Shown: positions 46,396-56,229 of the stretch, one piece after another
Layout: the number at the start of each line of letters is the position of its first letter
How positions within the stretch are numbered: the first letter of the stretch is position 1
DNA from: Legionella jordanis
GTDB lineage: Bacteria > Pseudomonadota > Gammaproteobacteria > Legionellales > Legionellaceae
Reading direction: 5' to 3'
Length of the DNA stretch: 64,000 nucleotides
Assembly (NCBI RefSeq): GCF_900637635.1
Contig: NZ_LR134383.1
Location: forward strand, 2,325,501 to 2,389,500
Notes under the pieces: model-generated
Databases searched by the model: none
What the model saw: the letters and a program-made list of their open reading frames with translations, nothing else
Told to the model about the DNA's origin: nothing
Position numbers and translations under genes: made by a program

Positions 46396-47295
46396 TTATG
46401 GAAGCGATTGAATTAAGCTTTCGATTATGGCCATTCTCATAAACACGCCATTGCTCACTTGCTGCAAAATAAATGATTGTGATCCATCCGCAACATCGCT
46501 GTCAATTTCAACACCGCGGTTGAGAGGCCCGGGATGCATAATCATTGCATTGGGCTTCGCGTATTTAAGGCTGTCTTGGGTTAGCGCATAAAGCTTGCGG
46601 TAGGTTTCCAAGTTTATTTCTTCATTCTGCTGCAGGCGCTCCTTCTGAACTCTTAAGCCGATGACGACATCAGCATCATTCAGACCTTCCTCCAAAGAAT
46701 TGCTCACTCGGCCATGATGAACAGTTAGAGGTTGCCAAATGTCTGGGGCAATCAACCGCACATCATTGATACCTAGAACAGAACAAAGACATTGAAGAGA
46801 GTTGGCTACTCGAGAGTGACGAAGATTGCCGACAATGGCAACTTTTAGCTCTGCTAGATTGGGTTTTTGCTCATAAATAGTCATTAAATCGAGCATAGCC
46901 TGACTCGGGTGCGCATGCTTACCGTCACCAGCATTGATGAGATGCACATTATCTGCTAAGTTTTTCGCCAGGTCTTGAGGGAGGCCATCAAGGCTATGCC
47001 TAATTACGAAGAGATCAATTCCCATTGCAATTAAAGTTTGCAATGTATCCTCAATAATTTCGCCTTTGGCTTCAGAAGAACTTTGTAAATCAAGATTAAT
47101 TACAGTTAATCCCAGTTTTTTTGCAGCTAATTCAAAGCTCACACGAGTCCGGGTGCTGTTTTCATAAAATAAATTGGCCACGGTGTGTGAGGAGTAATCA
47201 GGATAAACCTTAGTCTGTTTAAATTGAAGTGCCCGATGCAGCAGTTGTTCAATGTACTGCTTGGAGCATTGACTAATTTCTAGAAAGTGATTCAT
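46396..47295 (-). CDS. pyrB: Aspartate carbamoyltransferase catalytic chain
   Basis: 299 residues. It joins carbamoyl phosphate and aspartate in pyrimidine synthesis. The carbamoyl-phosphate loop STRTR is at 47-51, GDGKHAHPSQ near 123 and HPGPLNRGVEI near 254. No pyrI is adjacent, so a class without a regulatory chain is likely. It overlaps ruvX by 4 nt. Confidence 0.95.
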   Translation of the reverse strand: MNHFLEISQCSKQYIEQLLHRALQFKQTKVYPDYSSHTVANLFYENSTRTRVSFELAAKKLGLTVINLDLQSSSEAKGEIIEDTLQTLIAMGIDLFVIRHSLDGLPQDLAKNLADNVHLINAGDGKHAHPSQAMLDLMTIYEQKPNLAELKVAIVGNLRHSRVANSLQCLCSVLGINDVRLIAPDIWQPLTVHHGRVSNSLEEGLNDADVVIGLRVQKERLQQNEEINLETYRKLYALTQDSLKYAKPNAMIMHPGPLNRGVEIDSDVADGSQSFILQQVSNGVFMRMAIIESLIQSLP

Positions 47296-47720
47296 GTGTC
47301 TTCATGCGGATGTTGCAGCCATTGCTCTAAAATAATACAAGCAGCAAAGCTATCGACCTGAGATTGTTTGATTTTACGATATCCACCTTCTGCAAACAAC
47401 TGCGCCCTTGCTTCAACTGTTGACAATCTTTCATCAACCAGATGAGTCGGTAGAGAAAAACGTTGAGCTAACTCTGCTGCAAATTCCCGTGAAGCGGCTG
47501 TAGTATACTGCTCGCTGTCATCGATACACCTGGGCAAACCAACAATTAAAGCTTCAGGACGCCACTCCTGGATTAACTTGTTTACCAAATCCCAATTTGG
47601 GACTCCTTCTCTTGCTTGCAAAGTAGTTAAAGGACGTGCACTGGAGGTAATTTTCTGGCCAACTGCAACGCCTATGCGTTTATAGCCAAAATCAAACCCT
47701 AAATACACATCTTTCGGCAT
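47292..47720 (-). CDS. ruvX: RuvX/YqgF RNase H-like nuclease
   Basis: 142 residues with the RNase H-like core: GFDFGYKRIGVAVG at the N-terminus, LIVGLPRCIDDSEQ, VDERLSTVEA and the final acidic VDSFAACIIL. The family processes pre-16S rRNA or resolves Holliday junctions. The order algH-ruvX-pyrB is conserved in gammaproteobacteria. Confidence 0.93.
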   Translation of the reverse strand: MPKDVYLGFDFGYKRIGVAVGQKITSSARPLTTLQAREGVPNWDLVNKLIQEWRPEALIVGLPRCIDDSEQYTTAASREFAAELAQRFSLPTHLVDERLSTVEARAQLFAEGGYRKIKQSQVDSFAACIILEQWLQHPHEDT

Positions 47721-47747
47721 TCAAAAACTCCAGCGTAAACTTTGTTC

Positions 47748-48311
47748 TTAAGCATGTCCTGCAGCGGCAGTCATTTGGCTCATCTTAACACCAATGAGTG
47801 AGCCGGCGTATTCCCAACGTTCAGCAAAAGGAACCTCGTACAACAGTTCGGGTGTGTATGGACATACTAACCAACTGTTGTTCATAACCTCTTCTTCCAA
47901 TTGATTTTCACCCCAACCACAATAGCCTAATGTAACCAAAACATCCTTTGGTCCTTTATCAGCTGCGATGGCATGGATGATATCATTGGAAGTGGTTACA
48001 GTCACGTCGTCGCGCAACGCCAAGCTTGAGCGCCATACGCCAATCGGCCTGTGAATAACAAACCCGCGTTCTGGTTGCACTGGTCCACCAAATAAAAGCG
48101 GTTTTTGGTTTTGCTCGCTACGTGCAGGCTCAATTTGCATCTGCTCAAACACCAGGCCCAGGGGGTATTGCATTGGTCGATTTATGATTAATCCTACAGT
48201 ACCTTGAACATGGTGTTCACAAATGTAAACGACCGCTCGATTAAAATTAGGATCAATCAGTGAGGGCATGGCTATCAATAGGTGATTCGCCAATGAGGAA
48301 TTAGTTGTCAT
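47748..48311 (-). CDS. algH: AlgH/YqgE (UPF0301) family protein
   Basis: 187 residues from the ATG at 48311, which has GAGGGGG upstream; a longer frame to 48332 lacks a site. Signatures: HLLIAMPSLIDPNFNRAVVYICEH, VGLIINRP, GGPVQPERGFV and LGYCGWGENQLE. Named for a role in alginate gene control in Pseudomonas; biochemical activity unsettled. It is first gene of the algH-ruvX-pyrB unit. Confidence 0.92.
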   Translation of the reverse strand: MTTNSSLANHLLIAMPSLIDPNFNRAVVYICEHHVQGTVGLIINRPMQYPLGLVFEQMQIEPARSEQNQKPLLFGGPVQPERGFVIHRPIGVWRSSLALRDDVTVTTSNDIIHAIAADKGPKDVLVTLGYCGWGENQLEEEVMNNSWLVCPYTPELLYEVPFAERWEYAGSLIGVKMSQMTAAAGHA

Positions 48312-48480
48312 GGCACACCCCCTCACACACAATTTAGTTACTATAAGTATATACCAATTAAATCTTTAACAGAGTTCAAATAAAAAAAACATCCAAGCTC
48401 CTGTGGATTGTGTTTTCTTAACTGTTAAAACAAGGGTTTTGAACAATAACACATCTAGTATTCTTATTTTTAAACCATAT

Positions 48481-48517
48481 TTTGCGCCTGAGCTTACCCC
48501 TCGCGGGGTGGTGCAAA
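48481..48517. other. Bulged stem-loop in a 424-nt intergenic region
   Basis: The gap between algH and the next gene (48312-48735) contains TTTGCGCC paired with GGTGCAAA (8 bp, one G-T) outside, a 7-nt one-sided bulge (TGAGCTT), then ACCCC-TCGC-GGGGT. There is no T-run, so it is not a clear terminator. It may be part of a small RNA or a 5' leader. The remainder of the gap is AT-rich and shows nothing I can name. Confidence 0.35.
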
Positions 48518-48735
48518 TTCCTTAGGTCAGAACAACAATAAATGACGTTAGTAATCTCCTTGGATGCTGGCCATTGCAAGAAATCACCTCACTAAATCAT
48601 TCGTGCAAAAAAAAATTATTATAGACTAGAATGAATGGATAGGTTTTCTGCCATTGCGGCCCCTTGCATGATTTCTGACTCACATTATGCCATCATTAAT
48701 AATTAATTGGTTTAGCGCTTGCATAGGATTTTATT

Positions 48736-50259
48736 GTGGAAACGATTGTACTTAGAAAGAAAGACGTCTTTTTTTTACGTGCGATGGAAGTTGATGAGCT
48801 CGTTCTTTTGCTTCTTATTGTCGCTCTGGTAACATTAGTCCTTTCTGTTTATCTTTGGGATAGATCGCAAAGAAAGCATGCGGTACTGCGCAATTTCCCC
48901 GTTATCGGACATTTTCGTTATTTCTTTGAATTTCTCGGTGATTTTTTTAGACAATATTTCTTTGCCAATGATCGCGAGGAAATGCCATTTAATCGTGCTG
49001 ATCGCTCCTGGGTTTATCGCGCAGCAAAAAACGTCGATACCACCATAGGTTTCGGTTCTACTCGTCCTCTCCACGACACCGGCACGGTGTATTTTGTCAG
49101 TGCCCCCTTTCCACCCTTGGCTACCGATGAAGCTCCGATGCAGCCCATGGTCATTGGACCTTATAGCAGACATCCTTATTCTTCCACCCATATCTTTAAT
49201 ATTTCAGCCATGAGCTATGGAGCCATATCCAAACCGGCAATTCGCGCCTTAGCTCAAGGGGCAAAAAAAGCCGGCTGCTGGCTAAATACGGGGGAAGGTG
49301 GAGTTTCTCCCTATCACTTGGAGGCCGGCTGTGACATTGTGGCGCAAATTGGGACAGCAAAATATGGTTTTCGCGATGCGGAAGGACATTTGTCTGATGA
49401 CAGGTTACGTGAATTGGCAGCCCTGGATTGCATAAAAATGTTTGAGATTAAACTGAGCCAGGGAGCGAAGCCTGGGAAAGGCGGCCTTCTTCCTGGGGTT
49501 AAAGTAACCGAAGAGATTGCCAAAATCCGAGGCATTCTCCCAGGTGTAGATTCCATCAGCCCTAACAGGCATATCGATATCAGCAATGTTGAAGATTTGC
49601 TTGATGCCATTGAACACGTACGCGAAGTAACCGGTAAACCCGTTGGCTGCAAATTTGTACTGGGTAGCTATGACTGGGTTTATGATTTGTGTGAAGCCGT
49701 GCATAAGCGAGGGATTAAGTATGCCCCGGATTTCATCACTTTAGATAGTGCCGATGGTGGCACAGGTGCTTCACCTCAGGGGCTCATGGATTACATGGGT
49801 ATTCCCATACAAGAATCTTTGCCCAGATTGGTAGACATTTTAGTCATGTACAATTTGCGCCAAAGGATACGAGTCATTGCCAGTGGTAAACTAATAACCC
49901 CCTCTGGCGTTTGTTGGGCTCTTTGCGCCGGCGCTGATTTCGTCAATTCTGCTCGTGGATTTATGTTCGCACTAGGTTGTATTCAAGCCATGCAATGTCA
50001 TAAGAATACTTGCCCAACGGGTGTAACAACACACAATCCCCGACTTCAGCGAGGATTAGTCGTCGAAGACAAGGCTGAACGTGTATTTCATTATGCCAAT
50101 AATATGGCTCATGAGGTAGCAATAATTTGCCATTCTTGTGGTGTCGAAGAGCCAAGGCAATTGCAGAGAAAACATGCCCGGATTGTTCGGGAAGATGGTT
50201 TTTCTGTGTCTTTAGAAGAAATATTCCCAAATCAAAAACCACTTCCCCAGTTCGAATAA
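48736..50259 (+). CDS. FMN-binding glutamate synthase-like protein
   Basis: 507 residues from a GTG with AGGA 8 nt upstream. One N-terminal membrane segment (about 21-42) precedes a glutamate-synthase FMN domain: ISAMSYGAISKPAIRAL, NTGEGGVSPYH, the GAKPGKGGLLPG loop, SADGGTGASPQGLMD and, near the C-terminus, the cysteine cluster CHKNTCPTGVTTHNP. No glutaminase domain or separate small subunit is present. Such membrane-anchored homologues are widespread and of unproven substrate. Confidence 0.85.
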   Translation: METIVLRKKDVFFLRAMEVDELVLLLLIVALVTLVLSVYLWDRSQRKHAVLRNFPVIGHFRYFFEFLGDFFRQYFFANDREEMPFNRADRSWVYRAAKNVDTTIGFGSTRPLHDTGTVYFVSAPFPPLATDEAPMQPMVIGPYSRHPYSSTHIFNISAMSYGAISKPAIRALAQGAKKAGCWLNTGEGGVSPYHLEAGCDIVAQIGTAKYGFRDAEGHLSDDRLRELAALDCIKMFEIKLSQGAKPGKGGLLPGVKVTEEIAKIRGILPGVDSISPNRHIDISNVEDLLDAIEHVREVTGKPVGCKFVLGSYDWVYDLCEAVHKRGIKYAPDFITLDSADGGTGASPQGLMDYMGIPIQESLPRLVDILVMYNLRQRIRVIASGKLITPSGVCWALCAGADFVNSARGFMFALGCIQAMQCHKNTCPTGVTTHNPRLQRGLVVEDKAERVFHYANNMAHEVAIICHSCGVEEPRQLQRKHARIVREDGFSVSLEEIFPNQKPLPQFE

Positions 50260-50663
50260 CTGGCCACATCACGTAAATCATTAATTAATTGAGCGGCAAC
50301 CCCAGGCGAATAAACCTGCTCTTTTTCTAAGGGTTGCCAAATTCCATGGGGCCATGCCAAATCCGCTTCGAAACGACCTACAACGTGAATGTGAAGCTGG
50401 GCAACGATATTCCCTAATGAACCTACATTCAACTTATGAGGGTTAAAATAAGCCTGTAATACCCTGGAAGCCTCAGTGATCTCATCCATTAATTGCCTGC
50501 GATTCTCTGAGGATAATTGATGGATTTCTGTTATGTTTTTTTCCCGTGGAACCAGAATCAACCAGGGGAAATGGCTGTTGTTTTTCAGAAACAGGCGAGA
50601 TAAAGGCCAATCCACTAAGAAAAAACTACTCTCCTGAATGCGACTATCGACTTGGAAACTCAT
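50232..50663 (-). CDS. HIT-like nucleotide-binding protein
   Basis: 143 residues with the histidine-triad region NIVAQLHIHVVGR (H91, H93), where Gln replaces the first His of the H-x-H-x-H triad, as in one known bacterial subgroup. It likely acts on nucleoside phosphates. It converges with the previous gene, overlapping by 28 nt. The 295-nt gap to the cold-shock gene is AT-rich and contains only weak hairpins. Confidence 0.85.
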   Translation of the reverse strand: MSFQVDSRIQESSFFLVDWPLSRLFLKNNSHFPWLILVPREKNITEIHQLSSENRRQLMDEITEASRVLQAYFNPHKLNVGSLGNIVAQLHIHVVGRFEADLAWPHGIWQPLEKEQVYSPGVAAQLINDLRDVASYSNWGSGF

Positions 50664-50958
50664 TTTTATTCAAAATAATGACTTGAAACTTATTGTAAGC
50701 AGGATTCATTTTAACAGGAAGAACAAAAATAAATTCATTCTGAGATTTGCTTTCTTTGTTAAAAAGTGCAAAATTATTGATTCACCAGGTAAAGAATTCT
50801 ATTTTTTTATAAAAAACTATTGAGACTTATCCTGGTTTTAAGATATGTTGAAATAACCCGAAAAATTGGGTTTACAATTGTCATTTAGGGATGAATGCAA
50901 TTGCTCAACCGCTTTAAGCTGTTGACGATTGATAGGCTTTAGCAAAAGGAGGGATGTT

Positions 50959-51180
50959 ATGGCTATCGGCGAAGTCAAGTGGTTTAATAACGCCAAAGGA
51001 TGGGGGTTTATTATACCAGAAGGTGGCGGTGAAGACGTGTTTGTTCATTTCTCGGCGATCAGTGGCACAGGCTATAAGACGCTTGTTCCTGGACAGCAAG
51101 TTAGCTATGATCTCGAAAAAGGTGATCGTGGTTTGCATGCTTCAAATGTAATCGCATTAGTCAGTGAAGAAACAAACGCT
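50959..51180 (+). CDS. Cold shock domain protein
   Basis: 73 residues from the ATG at 50959, which has AAGGAGGG upstream; the stop codon follows at 51181. It is a single cold-shock domain with RNP1 KGWGFI and RNP2 VFVHF, an RNA/single-strand binding chaperone of the CspA type. A standard terminator follows. The long AT-rich leader before it is usual for cold-shock genes. Confidence 0.93.
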
Positions 51181-51197
51181 TAAACTTTACCAGTAAT

Positions 51198-51226
51198 ACA
51201 GCAGCTTTTGCTGCTGTGTCGTTTTT
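51198..51226 (+). terminator. Intrinsic terminator after the cold-shock gene
   Basis: ACAGCAGC and GCTGCTGT form a perfect 8-bp stem around TTTT, followed 4 nt later by TTTTT. It lies 15 nt after the stop. Confidence 0.85.
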
Positions 51227-51251
51227 ATGACCCCTTTGGTCCTGATGTTTT

Positions 51252-52253
51252 ATGATGAAAAAAGCAGTTCTGCTTATTAATCTTGGTACCCCAGATAATT
51301 TTGATAAGACTTCGGTCAGACGGTATTTAAGAGAATTCCTTGCTGACAAAAGAGTAATCGATTTACCAGCGCCTCTTCGTTATGCTTTGCTATATGGCCT
51401 CATTTTACCTTTTAAGCCTAAACAATCAGCACATGCTTATCAAAGCATCTGGTATGAGGGTGGGTCTCCCCTTCTTGTCCATAGCATTCGCCTTCAAGAA
51501 AAATTACAAGAGAAGTTAGGGGAAAATTACAAAGTGATTCTTGGAATGCGCTATGGCAGGCCTTCTATCCAAGAAGCGTTAGAGGAAGTAAAAACTTATG
51601 AGCACTTAAGTGTTCTGCCTTTATTTCCCCAATATTCTTCGGCAGCAACCGGTTCTGCGATTGAAAAAGTATTGGAACTTCTTCTGCCAAAAAAAACTCT
51701 CCCCCATTTACGCATCATTCGCGATTTTTACCAACAGCCCGCATTCATTAAAGCACAAGCGGCTCTCATACGACCTTATCTAGCCGATCATGACTACTTA
51801 CTGTTTAGCTATCATGGTATTCCCGAACGACATCTTATTCATAACGGTTGTTCATCCATATGTGCCGGAAGCTGCCCAGAGATCAACCCAGCCAATCAAA
51901 CTTGCTACAGGGCTCAATGTTATATGACCACCAAAGCCTTAGCACAGCAGCTTAATTTAAACGAAGCTGACTATGCAGTTGCATTTCAATCTCGTCTTGG
52001 GAAAGCCGCTTGGCTACAACCCTACACGGATGTATTTTTGCCGCAATTAATTCAAAAAGGCATCAAACGTGTGGCCGTTACTTGCCCCTCTTTTGTAACT
52101 GATTGCCTTGAAACCCTCGAGGAAATCGGCATTCGTGCCAAAGAACAATGGCAGCGCCTCGGTGGTTCAGAACTAACCCTTATCCCCTCACTCAATGAAA
52201 ATGAGCTCTGGGTCAGTGGCCTTGCCGAAATACTAAGCGGGCAGCAAGCTTAA
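51252..52253 (+). CDS. hemH: Ferrochelatase
   Basis: 333 residues. It inserts Fe2+ into protoporphyrin IX, the last step of heme synthesis. Signatures: LLINLGTPD at the start, YGRPSIQEAL, LPLFPQYSSAATGS, the active-site SYHGIPERH (His near 194) and CPSFVTDCLETLEEIG near 278. Cysteine pairs such as CSSICAGSCPEINP are present. Two adjacent Met codons make the start uncertain by one residue. Confidence 0.95.
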   Translation: MMKKAVLLINLGTPDNFDKTSVRRYLREFLADKRVIDLPAPLRYALLYGLILPFKPKQSAHAYQSIWYEGGSPLLVHSIRLQEKLQEKLGENYKVILGMRYGRPSIQEALEEVKTYEHLSVLPLFPQYSSAATGSAIEKVLELLLPKKTLPHLRIIRDFYQQPAFIKAQAALIRPYLADHDYLLFSYHGIPERHLIHNGCSSICAGSCPEINPANQTCYRAQCYMTTKALAQQLNLNEADYAVAFQSRLGKAAWLQPYTDVFLPQLIQKGIKRVAVTCPSFVTDCLETLEEIGIRAKEQWQRLGGSELTLIPSLNENELWVSGLAEILSGQQA

Positions 52254-52357
52254 TAAATTCTTTTTTGAAAAATTATAGCCCCTTGATTATTTACAAAATT
52301 TGCAAAAAAATATAATTATGCTATAGAAATAAAAACCAAACATCATTTGAGGTGGCC

Positions 52358-52609
52358 ATGCCTAACAAACAATTTTCTGAGCGTCTAAATCGAGAGCTCG
52401 ACAATATTGGTGTTCCGCCTCGTAGTGAAGAGCGAATTGAAGCTTTTGCCAAATTGGTTAAAATTCCCAAATTCAAAGCAGAGGCTTTTTTGAATGGTGT
52501 GGTCGTACCCGACAGTAAGTTGTTAACCGTAATAGCTGAAGAATTGGAAGTTAGTGCTGATTGGTTGACTGGTAAGAGTGAACAGAAACAGAAAAAGACC
52601 AGAGCCTAA
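52358..52609 (+). CDS. Small HTH (XRE-like) regulator
   Basis: 83 residues from the ATG at 52358 with GAGG 6 nt upstream. A helix-turn-helix of the lambda-repressor type is visible: ERIEAFAKLVKIPKFKAEAFLNG followed by VPDSKLLTVIAEELEVSADWLTG, the last being the usual XRE end. The lysine-rich tail could aid DNA binding. Target unknown. Confidence 0.75.
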   Translation: MPNKQFSERLNRELDNIGVPPRSEERIEAFAKLVKIPKFKAEAFLNGVVVPDSKLLTVIAEELEVSADWLTGKSEQKQKKTRA

Positions 52610-53625
52610 TCCCAATCATCAATGTCCTCAGCAGGCAATTGCAATTCTTCATAATTCTCAAAAACAGCAAGATGAAAAATAGCATCCCCCTCATTGACCA
52701 GAGGAATGTTGGTTTTTCCAATGATTACTCCGTTGCAGGGGGATTTAATTTTGGTTTCACTATCACCCAGCGGGTCGACAATAACACAAAGTATTTCTCC
52801 CTTTTCAACCTTTTCTCCCAAAGCCTGTGTTCTGATCATTACTCCGCTTTCAGGGGCTCGAACCCAAAAGGTTGACTCTGCAATGGCAGAAATGAACTCT
52901 TTTTTTCTTCTCCTAACCTTACGCATTGAAGGGGAAAACATTTCGAGGTAAGTCATTACATTCAATACTCCACGCACACCCATGCGTATGGAAAACTCAT
53001 CAAACCGCAAGGCTTCGCCGGCTTCATATATTATCATTGGAATATTCAAATTGTCTGTGGCTTCTCGCAGGGAGCCGTCACGCATGGTTGCAGCTACCCT
53101 CAAAGGAGCATCAAATGCTTCCGCTAGTTTCGCCGACTGCGCACACTGATGACTAAATCGAGTTTGTGGATAATTGGAGCGATGAATCGCACCCGTGTGA
53201 AGATCAATCCCATGAGTTGAATGCTCGACAATTTCCGTCATGATTAAATTGGCAAGCTTAGATGCCATGGAGCCCTTTTCTCGTCCTGGAAATTGGCGGT
53301 TTAGATCGCGGCGATCAGGAAGATAGCGAGAATGCAAGAAAAAACCATAAACGTTCACTACCGGGATTGTAATTAAGGTGCCACGTAAGCGTTTTATTCT
53401 CGGGTTGTGGTGCAACCGTCGAATAATCTCAACCCCATTAATCTCGTCTCCATGGATGGCAGCTGTCACAAAAAGAATAGGCCCTTCTTTTTTACCATGA
53501 AAAACATAAACTGGTATATCAATGGCTGCTGATGTATACAACATAGCCAGTGAGAGTTTAACGCAGCGCGCCTCTCCGGCCTTGACTGTTTCATTAGCGA
53601 TTTTAATTGCTGGCCTTGTTTTCAT
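52606..53625 (-). CDS. Succinylglutamate desuccinylase/aspartoacylase family protein
   Basis: 339 residues of the M14-like zinc hydrolase family. The metal ligands are visible in [14 protein letters not shown] (H..E) and [13 protein letters not shown], with a C-terminal beta domain. The family often lies next to rimK, as here, with a 4-nt overlap (ATGA), which hints at a role in removing or shaping amino-acid tails added by RimK; this is inference. It meets the convergent HTH gene with a 4-nt overlap. Confidence 0.85.
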   Translation of the reverse strand: MKTRPAIKIANETVKAGEARCVKLSLAMLYTSAAIDIPVYVFHGKKEGPILFVTAAIHGDEINGVEIIRRLHHNPRIKRLRGTLITIPVVNVYGFFLHSRYLPDRRDLNRQFPGREKGSMASKLANLIMTEIVEHSTHGIDLHTGAIHRSNYPQTRFSHQCAQSAKLAEAFDAPLRVAATMRDGSLREATDNLNIPMIIYEAGEALRFDEFSIRMGVRGVLNVMTYLEMFSPSMRKVRRRKKEFISAIAESTFWVRAPESGVMIRTQALGEKVEKGEILCVIVDPLGDSETKIKSPCNGVIIGKTNIPLVNEGDAIFHLAVFENYEELQLPAEDIDDWD

Positions 53626-54530
53626 CCTTGGAACCGTTGATGTATTGTCTTGGGTTTAGCATGTTTTTCTATATATTGTATAATTTTAGCTGCAATATTG
53701 ATGTGTGTTGCTTTCTCTATTCCTTCCAAACCGGGAGAGGAGTTAATTTCCAGCACTAAAGGACCATGATTGGAGCGAATCAAATCCACTCCGGCGACTT
53801 TTAAGCCCATGGTTTTTGCTGCTGCCACCGCAATTGCACGCTCTTGTGGAGACAATTTTACCTTTATGGCTTTGCCGCCTTGATGAACGTTCGCCCGAAA
53901 CTCCCCCTCCTTGGCCTGGCGTTTTATTGCTGCAACCACTTTATCACCAATGACAAAACAGCGAATGTCAGTGCCCCTTGATTCTTCAATGAACTCTTGC
54001 ACCAGAATGTTGGTAGACATTTCCTTAAAAGCATTGATAATACTGACCGCTGATTGATGACTGTCCGCCAATATAACACCCTTCCCTTGTGTACCTTCCA
54101 ACAACTTAATCACTAAAGGAGCACCCCCCACCATATGAATTAAATCTTCTGTATCATCGGGCGAGAGTGCAAAACTGGTTCTGGGTAAAGGGATGCCCTT
54201 ACGAGCCAGTAATTGGAGAGCACGAAATTTATCCCGCGAACGCGAGATGGCAATGGACTCATTCAGAGTGTAAATACCCATTGTTTCCATATGGCGTAAT
54301 AAGGCTGTGCCATAAAAAGTCAAGGATGCACCAATTCTGGGTATAACCGCATCGTATTTAGGTAATGCATGACCACCACGATAATGGACTTGCGGGTTTG
54401 AAGTCGCAACATTCAAATAACAATACAAAGGATTAATCATGTGGATTTCATGACCTGCCTCCTCTCCGGCTGCTTTGAGCCGTTGATGTGAATAAAGTTG
54501 AGGATTAGTAGATAAAATCGCAATTTTCAT
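53622..54530 (-). CDS. rimK: RimK-type ATP-grasp ligase
   Basis: 302 residues, close to the length of E. coli RimK, which adds glutamates to ribosomal protein S6. ATP-grasp features: [36 protein letters not shown], and the metal-binding end [17 protein letters not shown]. The N-terminal domain ([20 protein letters not shown]) fits RimK. Coupled to the downstream hydrolase. Confidence 0.9.
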   Translation of the reverse strand: MKIAILSTNPQLYSHQRLKAAGEEAGHEIHMINPLYCYLNVATSNPQVHYRGGHALPKYDAVIPRIGASLTFYGTALLRHMETMGIYTLNESIAISRSRDKFRALQLLARKGIPLPRTSFALSPDDTEDLIHMVGGAPLVIKLLEGTQGKGVILADSHQSAVSIINAFKEMSTNILVQEFIEESRGTDIRCFVIGDKVVAAIKRQAKEGEFRANVHQGGKAIKVKLSPQERAIAVAAAKTMGLKVAGVDLIRSNHGPLVLEINSSPGLEGIEKATHINIAAKIIQYIEKHAKPKTIHQRFQG

Positions 54531-54687
54531 GAATCCGGTTTTCCTTAAATTATTATTTTTGATATAGAAAAGCCTAGCTCAAAATTTGAGCTTTGTTGAG
54601 TCTAAAAGAAAAAATCTATGCCTCATCATCAAGCTTAAATTAGATAAAAGTATCCTTCAGTCCAGATACCTTTATCCTTATTGAATC

Positions 54688-55335
54688 TTAAGAAATTAAC
54701 TGTAGGTAATCTTTTGCCAATAAATTCGCCTGATGAGGAGTTGTAAAGAACGCATTCAGTTCACCTTGAGGATTAAATAGCATTACTGCACCACTATGTT
54801 GAACATCATAACTTTTAGGATCACTGCTGTTAGGCATCGCAATTTTACTGTAAGCAATCCCAAGTTCACGAGTCATTTGCTTAATCATTTCATCAGAACC
54901 ACGAGCACCATAAAAACGAGGATTGAACGCCTTAACGTATTTATGCAATTTCTCCAAACTGTCTCTTTCAGGATCGATTGAAATCATGACCACTCTTGGC
55001 AAGGGCTGTACACCCTTTTCCTCCAGGATACGCTGCATTTTGCCCAATTCAGCCATTGTGGTTGGACATAAATAGCCACAGTTGGTAAAGCCAAAAAAAA
55101 TCATCGTCCATTGACCTTGCAGGCTCTGGTTATTAAAGGGTTGATTATCGATGCCCACGAGGGAAAATTCATTCATTTCGCGGGGAACCTCCAGGAAAGT
55201 TCCATTAAATTGACTTGGATCAATCTTCTTTTTGGATGATAAATGTTGAGCCAGGGCTATTCCTCCGGCAATAGCCACAATGGCTAATACAAAACCCATT
55301 ACTAACGTTAGTCGATTCATTTTGGCAATATACAT
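54688..55335 (-). CDS. SCO1/SenC family copper chaperone
   Basis: 215 residues with an N-terminal membrane anchor (about 8-30) and a thioredoxin-like domain. Copper ligands are C86 and C90 in FTNCGYLCPT and H180 in VQHSGAV. It delivers copper to the CuA site of cytochrome oxidase. AAGGGG lies 6 nt before the ATG, and cyoE lies 9 nt upstream in the same unit. Confidence 0.92.
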   Translation of the reverse strand: MYIAKMNRLTLVMGFVLAIVAIAGGIALAQHLSSKKKIDPSQFNGTFLEVPREMNEFSLVGIDNQPFNNQSLQGQWTMIFFGFTNCGYLCPTTMAELGKMQRILEEKGVQPLPRVVMISIDPERDSLEKLHKYVKAFNPRFYGARGSDEMIKQMTRELGIAYSKIAMPNSSDPKSYDVQHSGAVMLFNPQGELNAFFTTPHQANLLAKDYLQLIS

Positions 55336-55344
55336 ATGATCCCC

Positions 55345-56229
55345 TTAAAAATAATGATCAACCAATAAAAAGGCAAATAGCGACATTAAATAAACAATAG
55401 AAAAACGAAATGTTCTCATGGCAAAGACTGCCTGCTCCCTACGCCATAAAACTACTGCCCAGTAGAGAAAACGCCCTCCTAACACTAGAGCGCCAATCAG
55501 ATACAACTTACCGCTCATACCCACAATAACAGGCAAAAGACTGACTACCAGTAATAAAATGCTGTATAGGAGAATATTCAATTTGGTAAAAGCAATACCA
55601 TGGGTCACAGGAAGCATAGGGATTTCAGCGTTTTTATATTCTTCAAATCGATAAATGGCCAAAGCCCAAAAATGAGGTGGAGTCCAGGTGAAAATAATTA
55701 AAACCAACAATAAAGCTTGTGGGTCCAATTGATTGGTAACGGCTGTCCAGCCTAACATGGGCGGTGCAGCTCCAGCTAAACCACCAATTACAATATTTTG
55801 CGGAGTAGCACGTTTTAAATAACCGGTATAAATACCGGCATAACCAATAAGACTAATAAAAGTCAGCACTGCAGTGAGGCTATTTACAAAAACAATTAAA
55901 ACCATCAAACCCAAGCCACCAATCAGGCTTGCAAAATAAAGCGCTTGTTTTACAGAAACACGACCTTGGGCAATGGGTCTTTTTCTGGTTCGCGCCATGA
56001 TGGAATCAATGCGTTTATCCACCAAATGATTAATGGCAGCTGCACTTCCTGCGCAAAGGCCAATGCCTGTAAGTGAAGGCAGTAGGAGAGAGAGCGGAAT
56101 CCAATGAGGCGTAGCTAAATACATACCGACAATGACGGTTAATAACATTAGTGCTACGACCCGTGGTTTGCAAAGCTCTAGGTAATCACGCCAGTTTAAG
56201 TGATAACTTGACTCAGTTGCAGCAGGCAT
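55345..56229 (-). CDS. cyoE: Protoheme IX farnesyltransferase
   Basis: 294 residues with about nine membrane segments. It makes heme O from protoheme. The prenyl-diphosphate motifs are [19 protein letters not shown] (N...D...D) and [16 protein letters not shown]. It overlaps ctaA by 17 nt, and its product feeds CtaA. Confidence 0.95.
   Translation of the reverse strand: MPAATESSYHLNWRDYLELCKPRVVALMLLTVIVGMYLATPHWIPLSLLLPSLTGIGLCAGSAAAINHLVDKRIDSIMARTRKRPIAQGRVSVKQALYFASLIGGLGLMVLIVFVNSLTAVLTFISLIGYAGIYTGYLKRATPQNIVIGGLAGAAPPMLGWTAVTNQLDPQALLLVLIIFTWTPPHFWALAIYRFEEYKNAEIPMLPVTHGIAFTKLNILLYSILLLVVSLLPVIVGMSGKLYLIGALVLGGRFLYWAVVLWRREQAVFAMRTFRFSIVYLMSLFAFLLVDHYF

Noticed and set aside
50638-50823. 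61-codon plus-strand ORF before the cold-shock gene
   Set aside because: It overlaps the 5' end of the HIT gene in antisense, is Lys/Phe-rich from AT-rich sequence and lacks a ribosome site.
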